Shown here: positions 8,871 through 17,691 of the stretch, in pieces
How the letters are laid out: each line of letters opens with the position of its first letter
How positions within the stretch are numbered: position 1 is the stretch's first letter
Source: Methylovirgula sp963708155
Lineage (GTDB): Bacteria; Pseudomonadota; Alphaproteobacteria; Rhizobiales; Beijerinckiaceae
Assembly: GCA_963708155.1 (NCBI GenBank)
Contig: OY970183.1
Location: 744,001-808,000 of the forward strand
DNA length: 64,000 nucleotides
Direction: 5' to 3'
Position numbers and translations under genes: made by a program
Notes under the pieces: generated by a model
The model's database searches: none
What the model was told of the DNA's origin: nothing
Seen by the model: the letters and a program-made list of their open reading frames with translations, nothing else

Positions 8871-9953
8871 ATGTCCGATATTTCTGCGCTGGAACAGGAA
8901 ATTCTCGCTGCCGTCGCCGCCGCCGCCGATGAGCCCGCGCTCGAAGCCGTGCGCGTCGGTGCCCTCGGCAAGAAGGGATCGATCTCGGCCCTGCTGGCCG
9001 GGCTGGGCAAAATGGCCCCGGACGAGCGCAAGACGCAGGGCGCCATCATCAATGCGGTGAAGGACAAGGTGAGCGTCGCGCTCGCCGAGCGCCGCACCGT
9101 CGTCAAAGAGGTCGCCCTCGAAGCGCGCCTCGCCAGCGAAACGCTCGACGTCACCCTGCCCGCGCACACAAGCCCGCTCGATCTCGGCCGTCTGCACCCG
9201 ATCTCGCAGGTCATGGACGAACTCGCGGCAATCTTCGCTGATCTCGGCTTCGCGATCGCTGAAGGGCCGGACATCGAGACGGACGATTATAATTTCACCA
9301 AGCTGAATTTTCAGCCGGACCATCCGGCGCGCGAGATGCACGACACCTTCTTCCTGAAACCAGATGCGACCGGCGAGCGCAAATTGCTGCGCACGCATAC
9401 GAGCCCGGTGCAGGTGCGTACGATGCTCACCCAGCGGCCGCCGATCCGCGTCATCTGCCCCGGCCGCACCTACCGCTGCGATTCCGACCAGACGCACACG
9501 CCGATGTTTCATCAGGTCGAGGGGCTCGTCATCGACAAGCAGGCCAATCTCGGCAATCTGAAATGGGTGCTGAGCGAATTCTGCAAAGCGTTCTTCGAAG
9601 TGCCGAACGTGAAGATGCGCTTCCGGCCGAGTTATTTCCCCTTCACCGAGCCGTCGATGGAAGTCGATATCCAATGCGCGCGCAAAGCAGGCGAGATCCG
9701 CTTCGGCGAGGGTGAGGATTGGCTGGAAATTCTCGGCTGCGGCATGGTGCATCCGAATGTGCTGAAGAATTGCGGCCTCGATCCCGAAGTCTATCAGGGC
9801 TTTGCCTGGGGCATCGGCATCGATCGCATCGCCATGCTCAAATACGGCATGCCGGATTTGCGCGCGTTCTTCGATGCCGACGTGCGCTGGCTGCAGCACT
9901 ACGGCTTCCGGCCGCTCGACATTCCCTCGCTGCTTGCAGGGCTGAGCGGCTAG
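8871..9953 (+). CDS. pheS: Phenylalanine--tRNA ligase alpha subunit
   Basis: A 360-residue class II synthetase subunit that forms the alpha2beta2 PheRS with PheT. The N-terminal coiled coil (about 1-80) precedes the catalytic domain, with motif 1 around HPISQVMDEL, motif 2 as RTYRCDSDQTHTPMFHQ and motif 3 as GIGIDRIAMLKYG. Length and motifs are normal. Unusually, pheT does not follow; the next gene is a DUF1674 gene on the other strand whose end overlaps pheS by 4 bases, and rplT/rpmI are not upstream either. Confidence 0.97.
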   Translation: MSDISALEQEILAAVAAAADEPALEAVRVGALGKKGSISALLAGLGKMAPDERKTQGAIINAVKDKVSVALAERRTVVKEVALEARLASETLDVTLPAHTSPLDLGRLHPISQVMDELAAIFADLGFAIAEGPDIETDDYNFTKLNFQPDHPAREMHDTFFLKPDATGERKLLRTHTSPVQVRTMLTQRPPIRVICPGRTYRCDSDQTHTPMFHQVEGLVIDKQANLGNLKWVLSEFCKAFFEVPNVKMRFRPSYFPFTEPSMEVDIQCARKAGEIRFGEGEDWLEILGCGMVHPNVLKNCGLDPEVYQGFAWGIGIDRIAMLKYGMPDLRAFFDADVRWLQHYGFRPLDIPSLLAGLSG

Positions 9954-10153
9954 AAATCGCTGGCGATCCCTTTAACTTCCCAATCGCCGTAGCGGATGGG
10001 ATCGGGGCCATCGCGGCCGCCGACCTCGCGGGGGCGCGCCTTCGCGTCCGCCTCTGCTTTGCGGCGCGCCTTTGCCTCCGCCAGGGCGCGCTGCGCCGCG
10101 GGGCTCAGTTGGCGCATGTCAGGCGCAGTTGATTCCAGCTCGTCGTCTTGCAC
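9950..10153 (-). CDS. DUF1674 protein (SDHAF4-like)
   Basis: A 67-residue protein ending in the family signature EVGGRDGPDPIRYGDWEVKG followed by IASDF. DUF1674 is the family of the mitochondrial succinate dehydrogenase assembly factor SDHAF4, which shields the flavinylated SdhA subunit before complex assembly. The N-terminal half is charged, Ala-rich and probably helical. In alphaproteobacteria this small gene is often next to rsmB, as here. The bacterial role is inferred from the eukaryotic homologue. Confidence 0.85.
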   Translation of the reverse strand: MQDDELESTAPDMRQLSPAAQRALAEAKARRKAEADAKARPREVGGRDGPDPIRYGDWEVKGIASDF

Positions 10154-10337
10154 GCAAATCTCCTTACACCCCGATCACTTCAAATCTTAGCCTATCGCGG
10201 CGGCAAAACCATGACCTTTGCGAAGTCCGATTTCCGTCACAGGTCCCCGCAATGGTAGACTGAAACAAATCACCTGCGCTGGCCCATTGCAGGGTCGCGC
10301 ATCGTGCCGGCGTAACGGCAAGCCAGGGGCGCCCTTG

Positions 10338-11705
10338 ATGAGAAAGCCGCCGCGTACGGCCGCTGCCGAGCTTGCCAAGCAGGAAGCTCTGAAAGTGCCG
10401 GGCCTTGCGGCGCGGCTCGCTGCGGCGGCCATTTTGCGCGATGTACTTGTCGGCGGTCACACGCTCGACGAACTTTTTTCAGCGCCGTTGGGCCTCTCGC
10501 GGCTTGCGGGACTCGCGCCGCGCGATATTGCCTTCACGCGCTCGATCGTCACCGTCGCCTTGCGCCGCCTCGGCACAATTCGTCACGCCTTGAACGAACT
10601 GCTGGAAAACGGCTTTCCGCGGACCGTGCCGCAGGTTGAATTGTATTTGACGGTCGCCGCCGCGCAGATCCTGTTTCTCGACGTGCCCGATCATGCCGCC
10701 GTCGATCTCGCGGTCCGCATGACGCGGCTCGATCCGAAAAGCGCGCCTTATGCTGCCCTCGTCAACGGCGTCTGCCGCAATCTTTCCCGCCGCCGCGACG
10801 AGATGCTTGCCGCAGCAGCCGCACTCGATGGCGACACGCCCGCCTGGCTCGCCGCGCGCTGGCGCAAGGCCTATGGCGACGTCCTCGCGCAAGAGATCGC
10901 CGCGACCAACCGCCTCGAGCCGACATTGGATGTCAGCGTCAAGGCCGACCCTGCGCTCTGGGCGGAAAAACTCGATGCGATCGTGCTGCCGACCGGCTCT
11001 CTGCGGCTCAGGACTCATATGAGCGTTCAAGACCTGCCCGGCTATGCGGAGGGTGCGTGGTGGATACAGGATGCCGCCGCTGCACTGCCGGCGCAATTGC
11101 TCAAGATCGCGCCCGGCACGCATGTCGGCGATCTCTGTTCCGCGCCGGGCGGCAAGGCGGCGCAGCTCGCGGTGCGCGGCGCGCGCGTCACCGCAGTCGA
11201 CCGCTCCGCCGAGCGTCTCAAAATCCTCGCCGCCAATTTTCAGCGTCTGCGGCTTGAAGCCGAGGTGGTCGTCGCCGATGTAACATCACTCAGCGGAGCC
11301 GCTTTCGATGCGATCCTGCTCGATGCGCCCTGCACCGGGACGGGCACGATCCGTCGCCATCCCGATATCGCCTGGATCAAGAAGACCGGCGACATCGCCA
11401 AGCTCGCCACCCTGCAAACGCGAATGCTCGACAAAGCCTTCGAACTCGTCAAACCCGGCGGAATGATCGTCTATTGCGTTTGTTCGATCGAGCCTGAAGA
11501 AGGCGAACAGCAGATCGCCAATTTCTTGCGCCGCAACCCTGATGTGAGCCGCGTGCCGATCGCCGCCGAGGAAATCGGCGGTATTACCGATTTTATCAAT
11601 GCGCAAGGAGAATTGCGCACTCTGCCGCCCTATCTGCCAGCCGAAGACCCGCGGTTGAGCGGTATTGATGGCTTCTTTGCTGCAAGACTTGTGCGTCACG
11701 CCTAG
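10338..11705 (+). CDS. rsmB: 16S rRNA (cytosine-C5) methyltransferase, RsmB family
   Basis: A 455-residue protein. Residues about 20-150 form a NusB-like RNA-binding domain. The Rossmann methyltransferase domain follows, with SAM-binding DLCSAPGGKAAQLA, VVADVTSL, the motif IV cysteine in LLDAPCTGTGTIRRHPDI and the catalytic cysteine in VYCVCSIEPEEGE. It would methylate C967 (E. coli numbering) of 16S rRNA. I chose the ATG at 10338 (MRKPPRT); the longer frame from 10218 has no family character. The heparinase-like gene follows on the same strand, a common Rhizobiales arrangement. Confidence 0.93.
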   Translation: MRKPPRTAAAELAKQEALKVPGLAARLAAAAILRDVLVGGHTLDELFSAPLGLSRLAGLAPRDIAFTRSIVTVALRRLGTIRHALNELLENGFPRTVPQVELYLTVAAAQILFLDVPDHAAVDLAVRMTRLDPKSAPYAALVNGVCRNLSRRRDEMLAAAAALDGDTPAWLAARWRKAYGDVLAQEIAATNRLEPTLDVSVKADPALWAEKLDAIVLPTGSLRLRTHMSVQDLPGYAEGAWWIQDAAAALPAQLLKIAPGTHVGDLCSAPGGKAAQLAVRGARVTAVDRSAERLKILAANFQRLRLEAEVVVADVTSLSGAAFDAILLDAPCTGTGTIRRHPDIAWIKKTGDIAKLATLQTRMLDKAFELVKPGGMIVYCVCSIEPEEGEQQIANFLRRNPDVSRVPIAAEEIGGITDFINAQGELRTLPPYLPAEDPRLSGIDGFFAARLVRHA

Positions 11706-11799
11706 TGCAAGAGTCTCGATCTCTGGACCCGCAAAGCATTTTAGCCGAAATTGACAAACTGCTGGCCGTGCAAGAGCCGGATCAGGGGCCCCGACGCGC

Positions 11800-13503
11800 G
11801 TGAAATTCGGACAGAAGCTCCATATCGGCCGTCGTGTCGCTGGACGTGCCGGCCGCGGTGCGCGCCGGATCGTAACCGCGCCGGCCGCCGCGCTGTCTTC
11901 CTTGCGCGCCCCGGTGCCGGAGAGGCTCCTGATCGCACCGCAGGATTTGCGCACGACCGATGCCTCGATCGCCAGCGAAATCTATTCCGGCTATTTCGCG
12001 CTGGCCGGAAAGGTCGTCAATCTGCGCGGCGCCTCGCCCTTCGAGGCGGTGGCGCCCTCCCCCGGATGGGCGCGGGCGCTGGCAAGCTTCGGCTGGCTGC
12101 GCCATCTGCGCGCCGCCGACACGGCGCTGGCGCGCGCCAACGCACGCGCTTTGGTCGACGATTTTCTCAGCCGCAACGAAAAGCCGGACCGTTCTCCGGC
12201 TTGGGACGTGCGTGTCGCCGTGCGGCGGATGCTTTCATTTCTGTCGCAATCGCCGATCATTCTGGAGAACGCCGACCGCGCTTTCTACCGCCGCTTCATG
12301 CGCGCGCTGATGCGTCTGCAATATTTTCTGGAACGGCAGATCGCCGTCGGCGCGGTGCGCGGCGAAGAGCGTCTTTTCGCCGCGATCGCTCTCGCCGAAC
12401 TCGGCCTTTGTGCCAAGGTCGGCAGCAGTTTTCAACGCCGCAGCACGCGACTGCTGGCTGATGAACTGAGCCGTCAAATTCGTCCCGATGGCGGCCACGC
12501 CAGTCGCAGCGCCGATACGCTGATCCGCCTGTTGCTCGATCTGCTGCCGCTGCGGCAGGCGTATGCCGCACGCTCGCTGCCGCCACCGCCCGAATTGCTC
12601 AATGCGATCGACCGCATGTTACCCATGCTGCGTCTGCTGCGTCACGGCGACGGTTCGCTCGCTTTGTTCAACGGCATGGGTGTGACGCCGGTCGATGTCC
12701 TCACGACCGTGCTGGCTTACGAAGACCCGCGCGCCAAGCCGATGGTCAACGCGCCCTACACCGGCTACCAGCGGGTCGAGGCGAGCGACAGCGTCCTGAT
12801 CGTTGATACCGGCCGTCCGCCGCCGCCGGAATTCTCGACCAGAGCCCACGCCGGCACGCTCTCGTTCGAGTTCTCGATTGGGACACAAAGGCTGATCGTC
12901 AATTGCGGCGCGCCGGACAGTGAACTTTCCCCCGCGCGCGGCGCCGCGCGCGCCACGGCCGCGCATTCCACGCTCGTCGTCGACGACACATCCTCGAGTC
13001 ATTTCGCCTCTGGCAAGGGATTGGAGAAATGGCTCGACGGCGAAATCATCTCCGGCCCGCGACAGGTGGCAGTCGAGCGCCTCAGCCAACCCGGCGCAAC
13101 GCGCCTCGTCACGGCGCACGACGGCTATCGAGCGCAGTTCGAGGTGATCCACGAGCGACGGCTGACACTTAGCGCCGACGGTCTGCGCCTCGATGGCGAA
13201 GACAGGCTCAAATCCGTTGCCGCGAAACCGCGGGCCTATCCTTTCGCAATCCGTTTTCACGTTCATCCGAACGTGCAATTGCACAGCGTGCTCGAAGGCG
13301 AAGCGGCGCTGCTCGACCTGCCAGACGGAACGCGCTGGATTCTGAGCACGCAGGACGCGCCGATCGAAATCGAGGAGAGCATTTTTTTTGCCGCGCCCGA
13401 CGGCCCGCACGCCAGTCAGCAACTCGTCATCTACCCGCAGCGCGGCAGACCCTCCCCACGTCGCCTGGACATTGCGCGCGCTGGGCCACGAAAACCACGA
13501 TGA
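11800..13503 (+). CDS. Heparinase II/III family protein
   Basis: A 567-residue protein starting at a GTG. The N-terminal half is an alpha/alpha-toroid-like helical region with the motif RPDGGHASRSADTLIRLLLD at about residue 230. The C-terminal half is a beta-sandwich typical of Heparinase II/III-like proteins (HSTLVVDDTSSSHF, then DGYRAQFEVIHERRL). No signal peptide is clear. The family includes polysaccharide lyases, but this rsmB-linked alphaproteobacterial branch has no proven substrate that I know of. In many relatives purH follows; here the thiamine operon comes next on the opposite strand. Confidence 0.85.
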   Translation: MKFGQKLHIGRRVAGRAGRGARRIVTAPAAALSSLRAPVPERLLIAPQDLRTTDASIASEIYSGYFALAGKVVNLRGASPFEAVAPSPGWARALASFGWLRHLRAADTALARANARALVDDFLSRNEKPDRSPAWDVRVAVRRMLSFLSQSPIILENADRAFYRRFMRALMRLQYFLERQIAVGAVRGEERLFAAIALAELGLCAKVGSSFQRRSTRLLADELSRQIRPDGGHASRSADTLIRLLLDLLPLRQAYAARSLPPPPELLNAIDRMLPMLRLLRHGDGSLALFNGMGVTPVDVLTTVLAYEDPRAKPMVNAPYTGYQRVEASDSVLIVDTGRPPPPEFSTRAHAGTLSFEFSIGTQRLIVNCGAPDSELSPARGAARATAAHSTLVVDDTSSSHFASGKGLEKWLDGEIISGPRQVAVERLSQPGATRLVTAHDGYRAQFEVIHERRLTLSADGLRLDGEDRLKSVAAKPRAYPFAIRFHVHPNVQLHSVLEGEAALLDLPDGTRWILSTQDAPIEIEESIFFAAPDGPHASQQLVIYPQRGRPSPRRLDIARAGPRKPR

Positions 13504-13521
13504 CGCGGCGCGCGAAGAGAG

Positions 13522-14127
13522 CTAGACGGCGGCCGGCCGCGTCGCCGCGACCCAGGCGCGGGCGCGCGCTTCCGGATCGGCATTCAGGCTGATATCGGTG
13601 ACCGCGGAAACAATGTCGGCGCCCGCCGCGAAAACGCCCGGCGCGCGCTCAAGCGAAATGCCGCCGATGGCGACGAGCGGAATCGAGCCGATCTTCTTTT
13701 TCCACGCGCCGATGCGATCGAGCCCTTGCGGCGCAAAGGTCATGGCTTTCAGAATCGTCGGGTAGATCGGCCCGAGCGCAACATAATCCGGCTCAAGCGC
13801 AAGGGCGCGGTCGAGTTCGGTTTCGTCATGTGTCGAAATGCCGATTTTGATATCCGCGCCGCGGATGGCCGCGATGTCGGCGGTGTCGAGATCGCCCTGG
13901 CCGAGATGGACGAAGTTGCAGCCGAAGTCGATCGCCTCGCGCCAATAATCATTGACGACGAGCTGTGCGCCTGCCGCATCACAGAGCGTTCGCGCCGTTC
14001 TGATCTCGCGGCGAATATCCTCGACGGGTCTGTCCTTGACGCGCAATTGCACGAACCTGACGCCACACGGTAGCAGCCGCGCAAGCCAGGCGGCGCTGTC
14101 GACAATCGGATAAAATCGATCAAGCAC
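13522..14127 (-). CDS. thiE: Thiamine phosphate synthase
   Basis: A 201-residue TIM-barrel enzyme joining HMP-PP and thiazole phosphate to make thiamine phosphate. The motifs RFVQLRVKD (diphosphate binding), VVNDYW, FVHLGQGDLD, YVALGPIYPT and LVAIGGISLERAP all match the family. I chose the GTG at 14127 (VLDRFYPIVD), which overlaps the thiG stop by 8 bases, a typical coupled start; the longer frame has no homology-like character. It is the last gene of the riboswitch-controlled thiO-thiS-thiG-thiE operon. Confidence 0.92.
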   Translation of the reverse strand: MLDRFYPIVDSAAWLARLLPCGVRFVQLRVKDRPVEDIRREIRTARTLCDAAGAQLVVNDYWREAIDFGCNFVHLGQGDLDTADIAAIRGADIKIGISTHDETELDRALALEPDYVALGPIYPTILKAMTFAPQGLDRIGAWKKKIGSIPLVAIGGISLERAPGVFAAGADIVSAVTDISLNADPEARARAWVAATRPAAV

Positions 14128-14920
14128 GTTTCGACAAGTCCGAGAAGGCGCGGCCGATCTGCGGCGTCGACGGCTCGGCCATGTCGCGCGGCGGAATCGG
14201 ATCGGCACAATAACCAAGCCGGCCTGCCTCGACGGCATGGGCAAAGGCGCGCGCCATCATCACCGGGTCGCCGGCCTTGGCGACGGCCGTGTTGAGCAGC
14301 ACGGCATCATAGCCGAGCTCCATCGCCGCAGCCGCATGCGCCGGCGTGCCGATGCCGGCGTCGACGATGAGCGGCACGGACGGAAAATGTTTGCGCAGCG
14401 CCTGCAGGCCGAAGACATTGTTGAGCCCGCGGCCCGAGCCGATCGGCGCGCCCCACGGCATCAGCACTTCGCAACCCGCGCCGACGAGCTTCTCGGCGAC
14501 CAGCAAATCCTCGGTCGTATAGGGAAAGACCTTGAAGCCCGCGCGCACGAGTATCCCGGCGGCTTCGACAAGCCCGAACACATCCGGCTGCAACAGGTCG
14601 TCGTCGCCGATGACTTCGAGCTTGATCCAATCGGTCGCGAAAACCTCACGCGCCATCTCGGCCGTCGTCACCGCCTCTTTGACGCTGCGGCAACCCGCCG
14701 TATTCGGCAGAACCCTGACGCCGAGATCGCGAACCAGAGTCCAGAAGCTTTCGCCCGCGCGGCTCTTGCCCGCCTCGCGCCGCAGCGAGACGGTGACGAT
14801 CTCGGCGCCCGAAGCTTTGACGGCCTCGGCGAGAACGACGGGCGAGGGATATTGCGCCGTACCGATCAGCAGCCGCGAGGCGAGCACCGTGCCGTAAACT
14901 TCAAAAGGCGTGTCTTGCAT
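14120..14920 (-). CDS. thiG: Thiazole synthase
   Basis: A 266-residue ThiG that builds the thiazole ring from DXP, dehydroglycine and ThiS-thiocarboxylate. The Schiff-base lysine lies in DWIKLEVIGDD. Phosphate-binding motifs are MPWGAPIGSGRGLNN and VDAGIGTPAHAAAAMELG, with a C-terminal VLLNTAVAKA. The length is normal. It is intact, unlike thiS and thiO upstream. A palindromic repeat lies just upstream of its start. Confidence 0.96.
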   Translation of the reverse strand: MQDTPFEVYGTVLASRLLIGTAQYPSPVVLAEAVKASGAEIVTVSLRREAGKSRAGESFWTLVRDLGVRVLPNTAGCRSVKEAVTTAEMAREVFATDWIKLEVIGDDDLLQPDVFGLVEAAGILVRAGFKVFPYTTEDLLVAEKLVGAGCEVLMPWGAPIGSGRGLNNVFGLQALRKHFPSVPLIVDAGIGTPAHAAAAMELGYDAVLLNTAVAKAGDPVMMARAFAHAVEAGRLGYCADPIPPRDMAEPSTPQIGRAFSDLSKRA

Positions 14921-14942
14921 TCGTTCAGTCTCTGTCAGTAGC

Positions 14943-15028
14943 CGTCATTGCGAGCAACGCGAAGCAATCCAGAAATATATCGCCTACCGGTTTCCTGTAT
15001 TTCGTCGCCGTCGCTCCTCGCAATGACG
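14943..15028. repeat. Palindromic intergenic repeat
   Basis: Perfect 12-bp terminal arms CGTCATTGCGAG (14943-14954) and CTCGCAATGACG (15017-15028) flank about 60 bases containing GAAGCAATCCA. The same outer and inner motifs recur at 50041-50114, so this is a dispersed family. It sits inside the thi operon between thiS and thiG and would fold into a long hairpin in the mRNA. Confidence 0.85.
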
Positions 15029-15050
15029 ACGGAAGCCTTGGCGCATTGGT

Positions 15051-15248
15051 TCACCCTCCCTGCCGCGGCACGAGAATTTCGACCGCATCGCCCGGGATTG
15101 AGCGGCGTCGTTGGCCGATCAGCGGCGCGGACGAAGCTCTGGTTTACCGCGGTGGCGACGAGTTGTCCTGATAATCGAGTTCGGCAAGCAGCGCGGCGAG
15201 CGTCGTCGCCGAAACCTCATGCGCTTTGCCGTTGACGCGGATTTGCAT
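15051..15248 (-). pseudogene. thiS: Sulfur carrier protein ThiS, two offsetting indels
   Basis: From the ATG at 15248 the frame reads MQIRVNGKAHEVSATTLAAL and continues to ELDYQD, then hits a stop. One missing base near GACAACTCG restores LVATAVNQSFVRAADRPTTP; a surplus G in CCCGGGCGAT restores NPGDAVEILVPRQGG before the TGA at 15051-15053. The repaired product is 65 residues, ending in the Gly-Gly that is adenylated and thiocarboxylated to donate sulfur to ThiG. The two changes cancel, so both ends share one frame. It overlaps the restored end of thiO by about 32 bases. This is probably intact in the organism. Confidence 0.8.
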
Positions 15249-16245
15249 CCATCACCTCCGGAAAGATTTCGCCCCTGAGCGTCACCGCCACGGCGCGGCG
15301 CGCCAGCGCGCGGCGCGAGCAAGATAGCCGTGGCGATAAAGCCCGTTGAGAAAGATCGTGCGTCCCTCGCGCCGCAGGCGCGGCAGATTGTCGGGAAAGG
15401 TCGGCCGCAGATCGGCGCCGGTCTCGACGATCTCGGCCTCGCCAAAGGCCGGGTGCAAGGCATAGACGGCGCTCAAAAGCTCAAGCATCGAGCGCGCCGT
15501 AATGCGCGGGCTTTCCTCGTTCTCGACCGCCGTCGCGCCGACCATGAAGCGGCCATCGCCGCGCGGCACGACGTAGACGGGGTGGCGCGGATGCAGCAAT
15601 TGCACCGGCCGCTGAAAGGAAATCTCGTCGGTTTTGACGACCAGCATTTCGCCTTTGACGCCGCGCAGATCCGGCAATGCGTCGCGCGCGGCAAAGCCGC
15701 GGCAATCGATCGTCCAATCGGCGGGCGTCGTCACATCTTCCGCCGAGGTATTGAAGCGAAAGCCGACATTCGGAAATTCGCGCAGCCGCGCCGCAAGAGC
15801 TTCCAGCGCAGCGCGCGGATCGAGATGCGCCTCGCCAGGATAAAAAAGCGCGCGATCGAAACGGCCCGCGAGATGCGGTTCGCGCGATGCGATTCCTTCG
15901 GCATCGAGCCATTCGAAGCCAGAGGTGCGGCGGGAGAAGCGGATAAGGTCAGCGCGGTCCCGTGCGGGCGCGACGAGCAGGCTGCCATTCACCTTCGCGA
16001 GCTTGAGCGTCTCGCTCCAGAAGGCGAGGCCCTCCCGCCCCCATTCGACGACGAGCGGCGGCGCGCTCTCCCCCTCGCACCAGGGCGCGAGCATACCGCC
16101 GGCGAAATAGGAGCAGCCGAGCCCCGGCCCGGCCCTGCGCGTCGATGATCTCGACGGTCTGGCCAGCGACGGCGAATTCATAGGCCGCCGTCAAGCCCAC
16201 GACGCCGGCCCCAAGGATGCGGATTTTTTGCGAAGACGCGCTCAT
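15217..16245 (-). pseudogene. thiO: Glycine oxidase ThiO, two frameshifts
   Basis: FAD-dependent oxidase making the glycine imine used by ThiG. The ATG at 16245 starts MSASSQKIRILGAGVVGLTA, the dinucleotide-binding GxGxxG region. At the CCCC run 16122-16125 (GGGG on the coding strand) one surplus base breaks the frame; removing it joins CSYFAGGMLAPWCEGESAP and the rest of the enzyme (DCRGFAARDALPD, NGLYRHGYL). A second break near 15305-15325 diverts the C-terminus to a stop at 15282. The other frame gives LARRAVAVTLRGEIFPEVMD and ends at 15217, inside thiS. The total length is a multiple of three, consistent with one gain and one loss. Confidence 0.82.
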
Positions 16246-16251
16246 GACCAT

Positions 16252-16349
16252 CCCTACGCCAGTACAAACTGGATCAGGTTCGAAGGGTCGCCGGGCCGCT
16301 CCACTGAAGCGCTGCCAGCCTCTCAGCCCCCTGACGGGGATCCCCTAGG
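16252..16349 (-). promoter_or_regulatory. TPP riboswitch (THI element)
   Basis: Read on the minus strand, this shows the conserved THI-box parts: GGGGGCTGAGAGGCTGG, then ACCCTTCGAACCTGATC, then the closing TACTGGCGTAGGGA. It ends within about ten bases of the thiO ATG, so the final helix can occlude the ribosome site. Thiamine pyrophosphate binding would switch off thiO-thiS-thiG-thiE, most likely at translation initiation. Confidence 0.95.
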
Positions 16350-16403
16350 CACAGAAGTTAGATAAGCCCCGCAGGCGGGCGCGTCAACACGGCGCGCCAG
16401 CGC

Positions 16404-17666
16404 CTACGCCCACTCGCCCCTGCGGAAGACCGGCACGCGCGTGCCGTCGGCCTTGATACCGTCGATATCGATCTTGTCCGAGCCGATCATCCAGTCGATG
16501 TGGATCAGGCTCGTGTTGCCGCCGCGCGCTTCGATCTCTTCGGGCGTCAGCTTGTCGCCATTGACGAAGCATTTCGCGTAGCACTGGCCGAGCGCGATAT
16601 GGCTGGCCGCGTTCTCGTCGAACAACGTATTGAAGAAGAGCAGCCCGCTCGCCGAGATCGGCGAGGAATGCGGCACCAGCGCGACTTCGCCCAGCCGGCG
16701 CGCGCCCTCATCGGTCTCCAGCACTTTGCGCAGCACATCCTGGCCATGCGCCGCAGTTGCCTCGATAATACGGCCTGCCTCGAAGCGCACCGCGATGCGA
16801 TCGATCAGCGTGCCCTGATAGGAAAGCGGCTTGGTGCTGATGACATGGCCCTCGACGCGGTGCGCGTGGGGCGTGGTGAAAACTTCCTCGGTCGGGATAT
16901 TGGCGTTGCAGGTGACGCCGTTCTTGGCGGTCGAGGCGCCGCCTTCCCATTCATGCTCATCGGCAAGACCGATAGTGAGATCGGTGCCCGGCCCGGTATA
17001 ATGCAGAGCCGCGAAGCGATGCCCGTTCAGCCATTGGGTGCGGCTGCGCAGCGCCGCATTATGTGCGGCCCAGGCTGCGATCGGATCGGCGGTATCGACG
17101 CGCGAGGCGGCGAAGATCGCCTCACCGAGCTTCGCCACGGCGACATCCGGCTCGTCATGCGGAAAGACCTGATGCGCCCAGGCCGCGCCCGGATAAGCGA
17201 TGATGTTCCAGTTGATGTCGAAGCCCGCGATCTTCTCCAGCGCCGGCTTGTAGGCAATGGAATTGGCGCGGTTGGCACGTGCGACCTTGGCTGAATCCTC
17301 GCCCGAGAGCAGCATCGGATTGTCGCCAACGATGGCCAGGCGCGCCGTATTCGCGGCGAAGGCCTTGGCGACACCTTCATAAAGCCAGCCCGGCGCGCGA
17401 TCGAAACTCGCATCGCTGGCGAAGCGGAAGCGCGCCAGCGTGATTTCCTCATCGGAGAGGATCGGCGTCACGAGACCCGCGCCAGCCTTGTAGGCATGTT
17501 CGGCGATCCGCCGAACCAGAGGCAGAGCCGCAATCGGCGCGGTGAGGAAAACATCCTGCCCCGGCTGAAGATTGAGCCCGACCCTGACCGCGACCTCGGC
17601 CAATCTGTCGAGCTTGGCCGGATCGACGGCGGCGGCGATTTTGCGCTCATGCGTGGTCATCGGCAT
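16404..17666 (-). CDS. Aminopeptidase, M29 family
   Basis: A 420-residue metallo-aminopeptidase of the thermophilic aminopeptidase T / AmpS group. Typical segments include TDLTIGLADEHEWEGG, CNANIPTEEVFTTPHAHRVEG and the C-terminal GGNTSLIHIDWMIGSDKIDIDG, where Glu, His and Asp residues bind two metal ions. It releases N-terminal residues from peptides in the cytoplasm. Two ATGs (17666 and 17660) are possible. It lies between the thiamine operon and purQ on the same strand; no functional link is evident. Confidence 0.92.
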   Translation of the reverse strand: MPMTTHERKIAAAVDPAKLDRLAEVAVRVGLNLQPGQDVFLTAPIAALPLVRRIAEHAYKAGAGLVTPILSDEEITLARFRFASDASFDRAPGWLYEGVAKAFAANTARLAIVGDNPMLLSGEDSAKVARANRANSIAYKPALEKIAGFDINWNIIAYPGAAWAHQVFPHDEPDVAVAKLGEAIFAASRVDTADPIAAWAAHNAALRSRTQWLNGHRFAALHYTGPGTDLTIGLADEHEWEGGASTAKNGVTCNANIPTEEVFTTPHAHRVEGHVISTKPLSYQGTLIDRIAVRFEAGRIIEATAAHGQDVLRKVLETDEGARRLGEVALVPHSSPISASGLLFFNTLFDENAASHIALGQCYAKCFVNGDKLTPEEIEARGGNTSLIHIDWMIGSDKIDIDGIKADGTRVPVFRRGEWA

Positions 17667-17691
17667 CCAGGGTTGGAGAAAGGCTTGGCGA

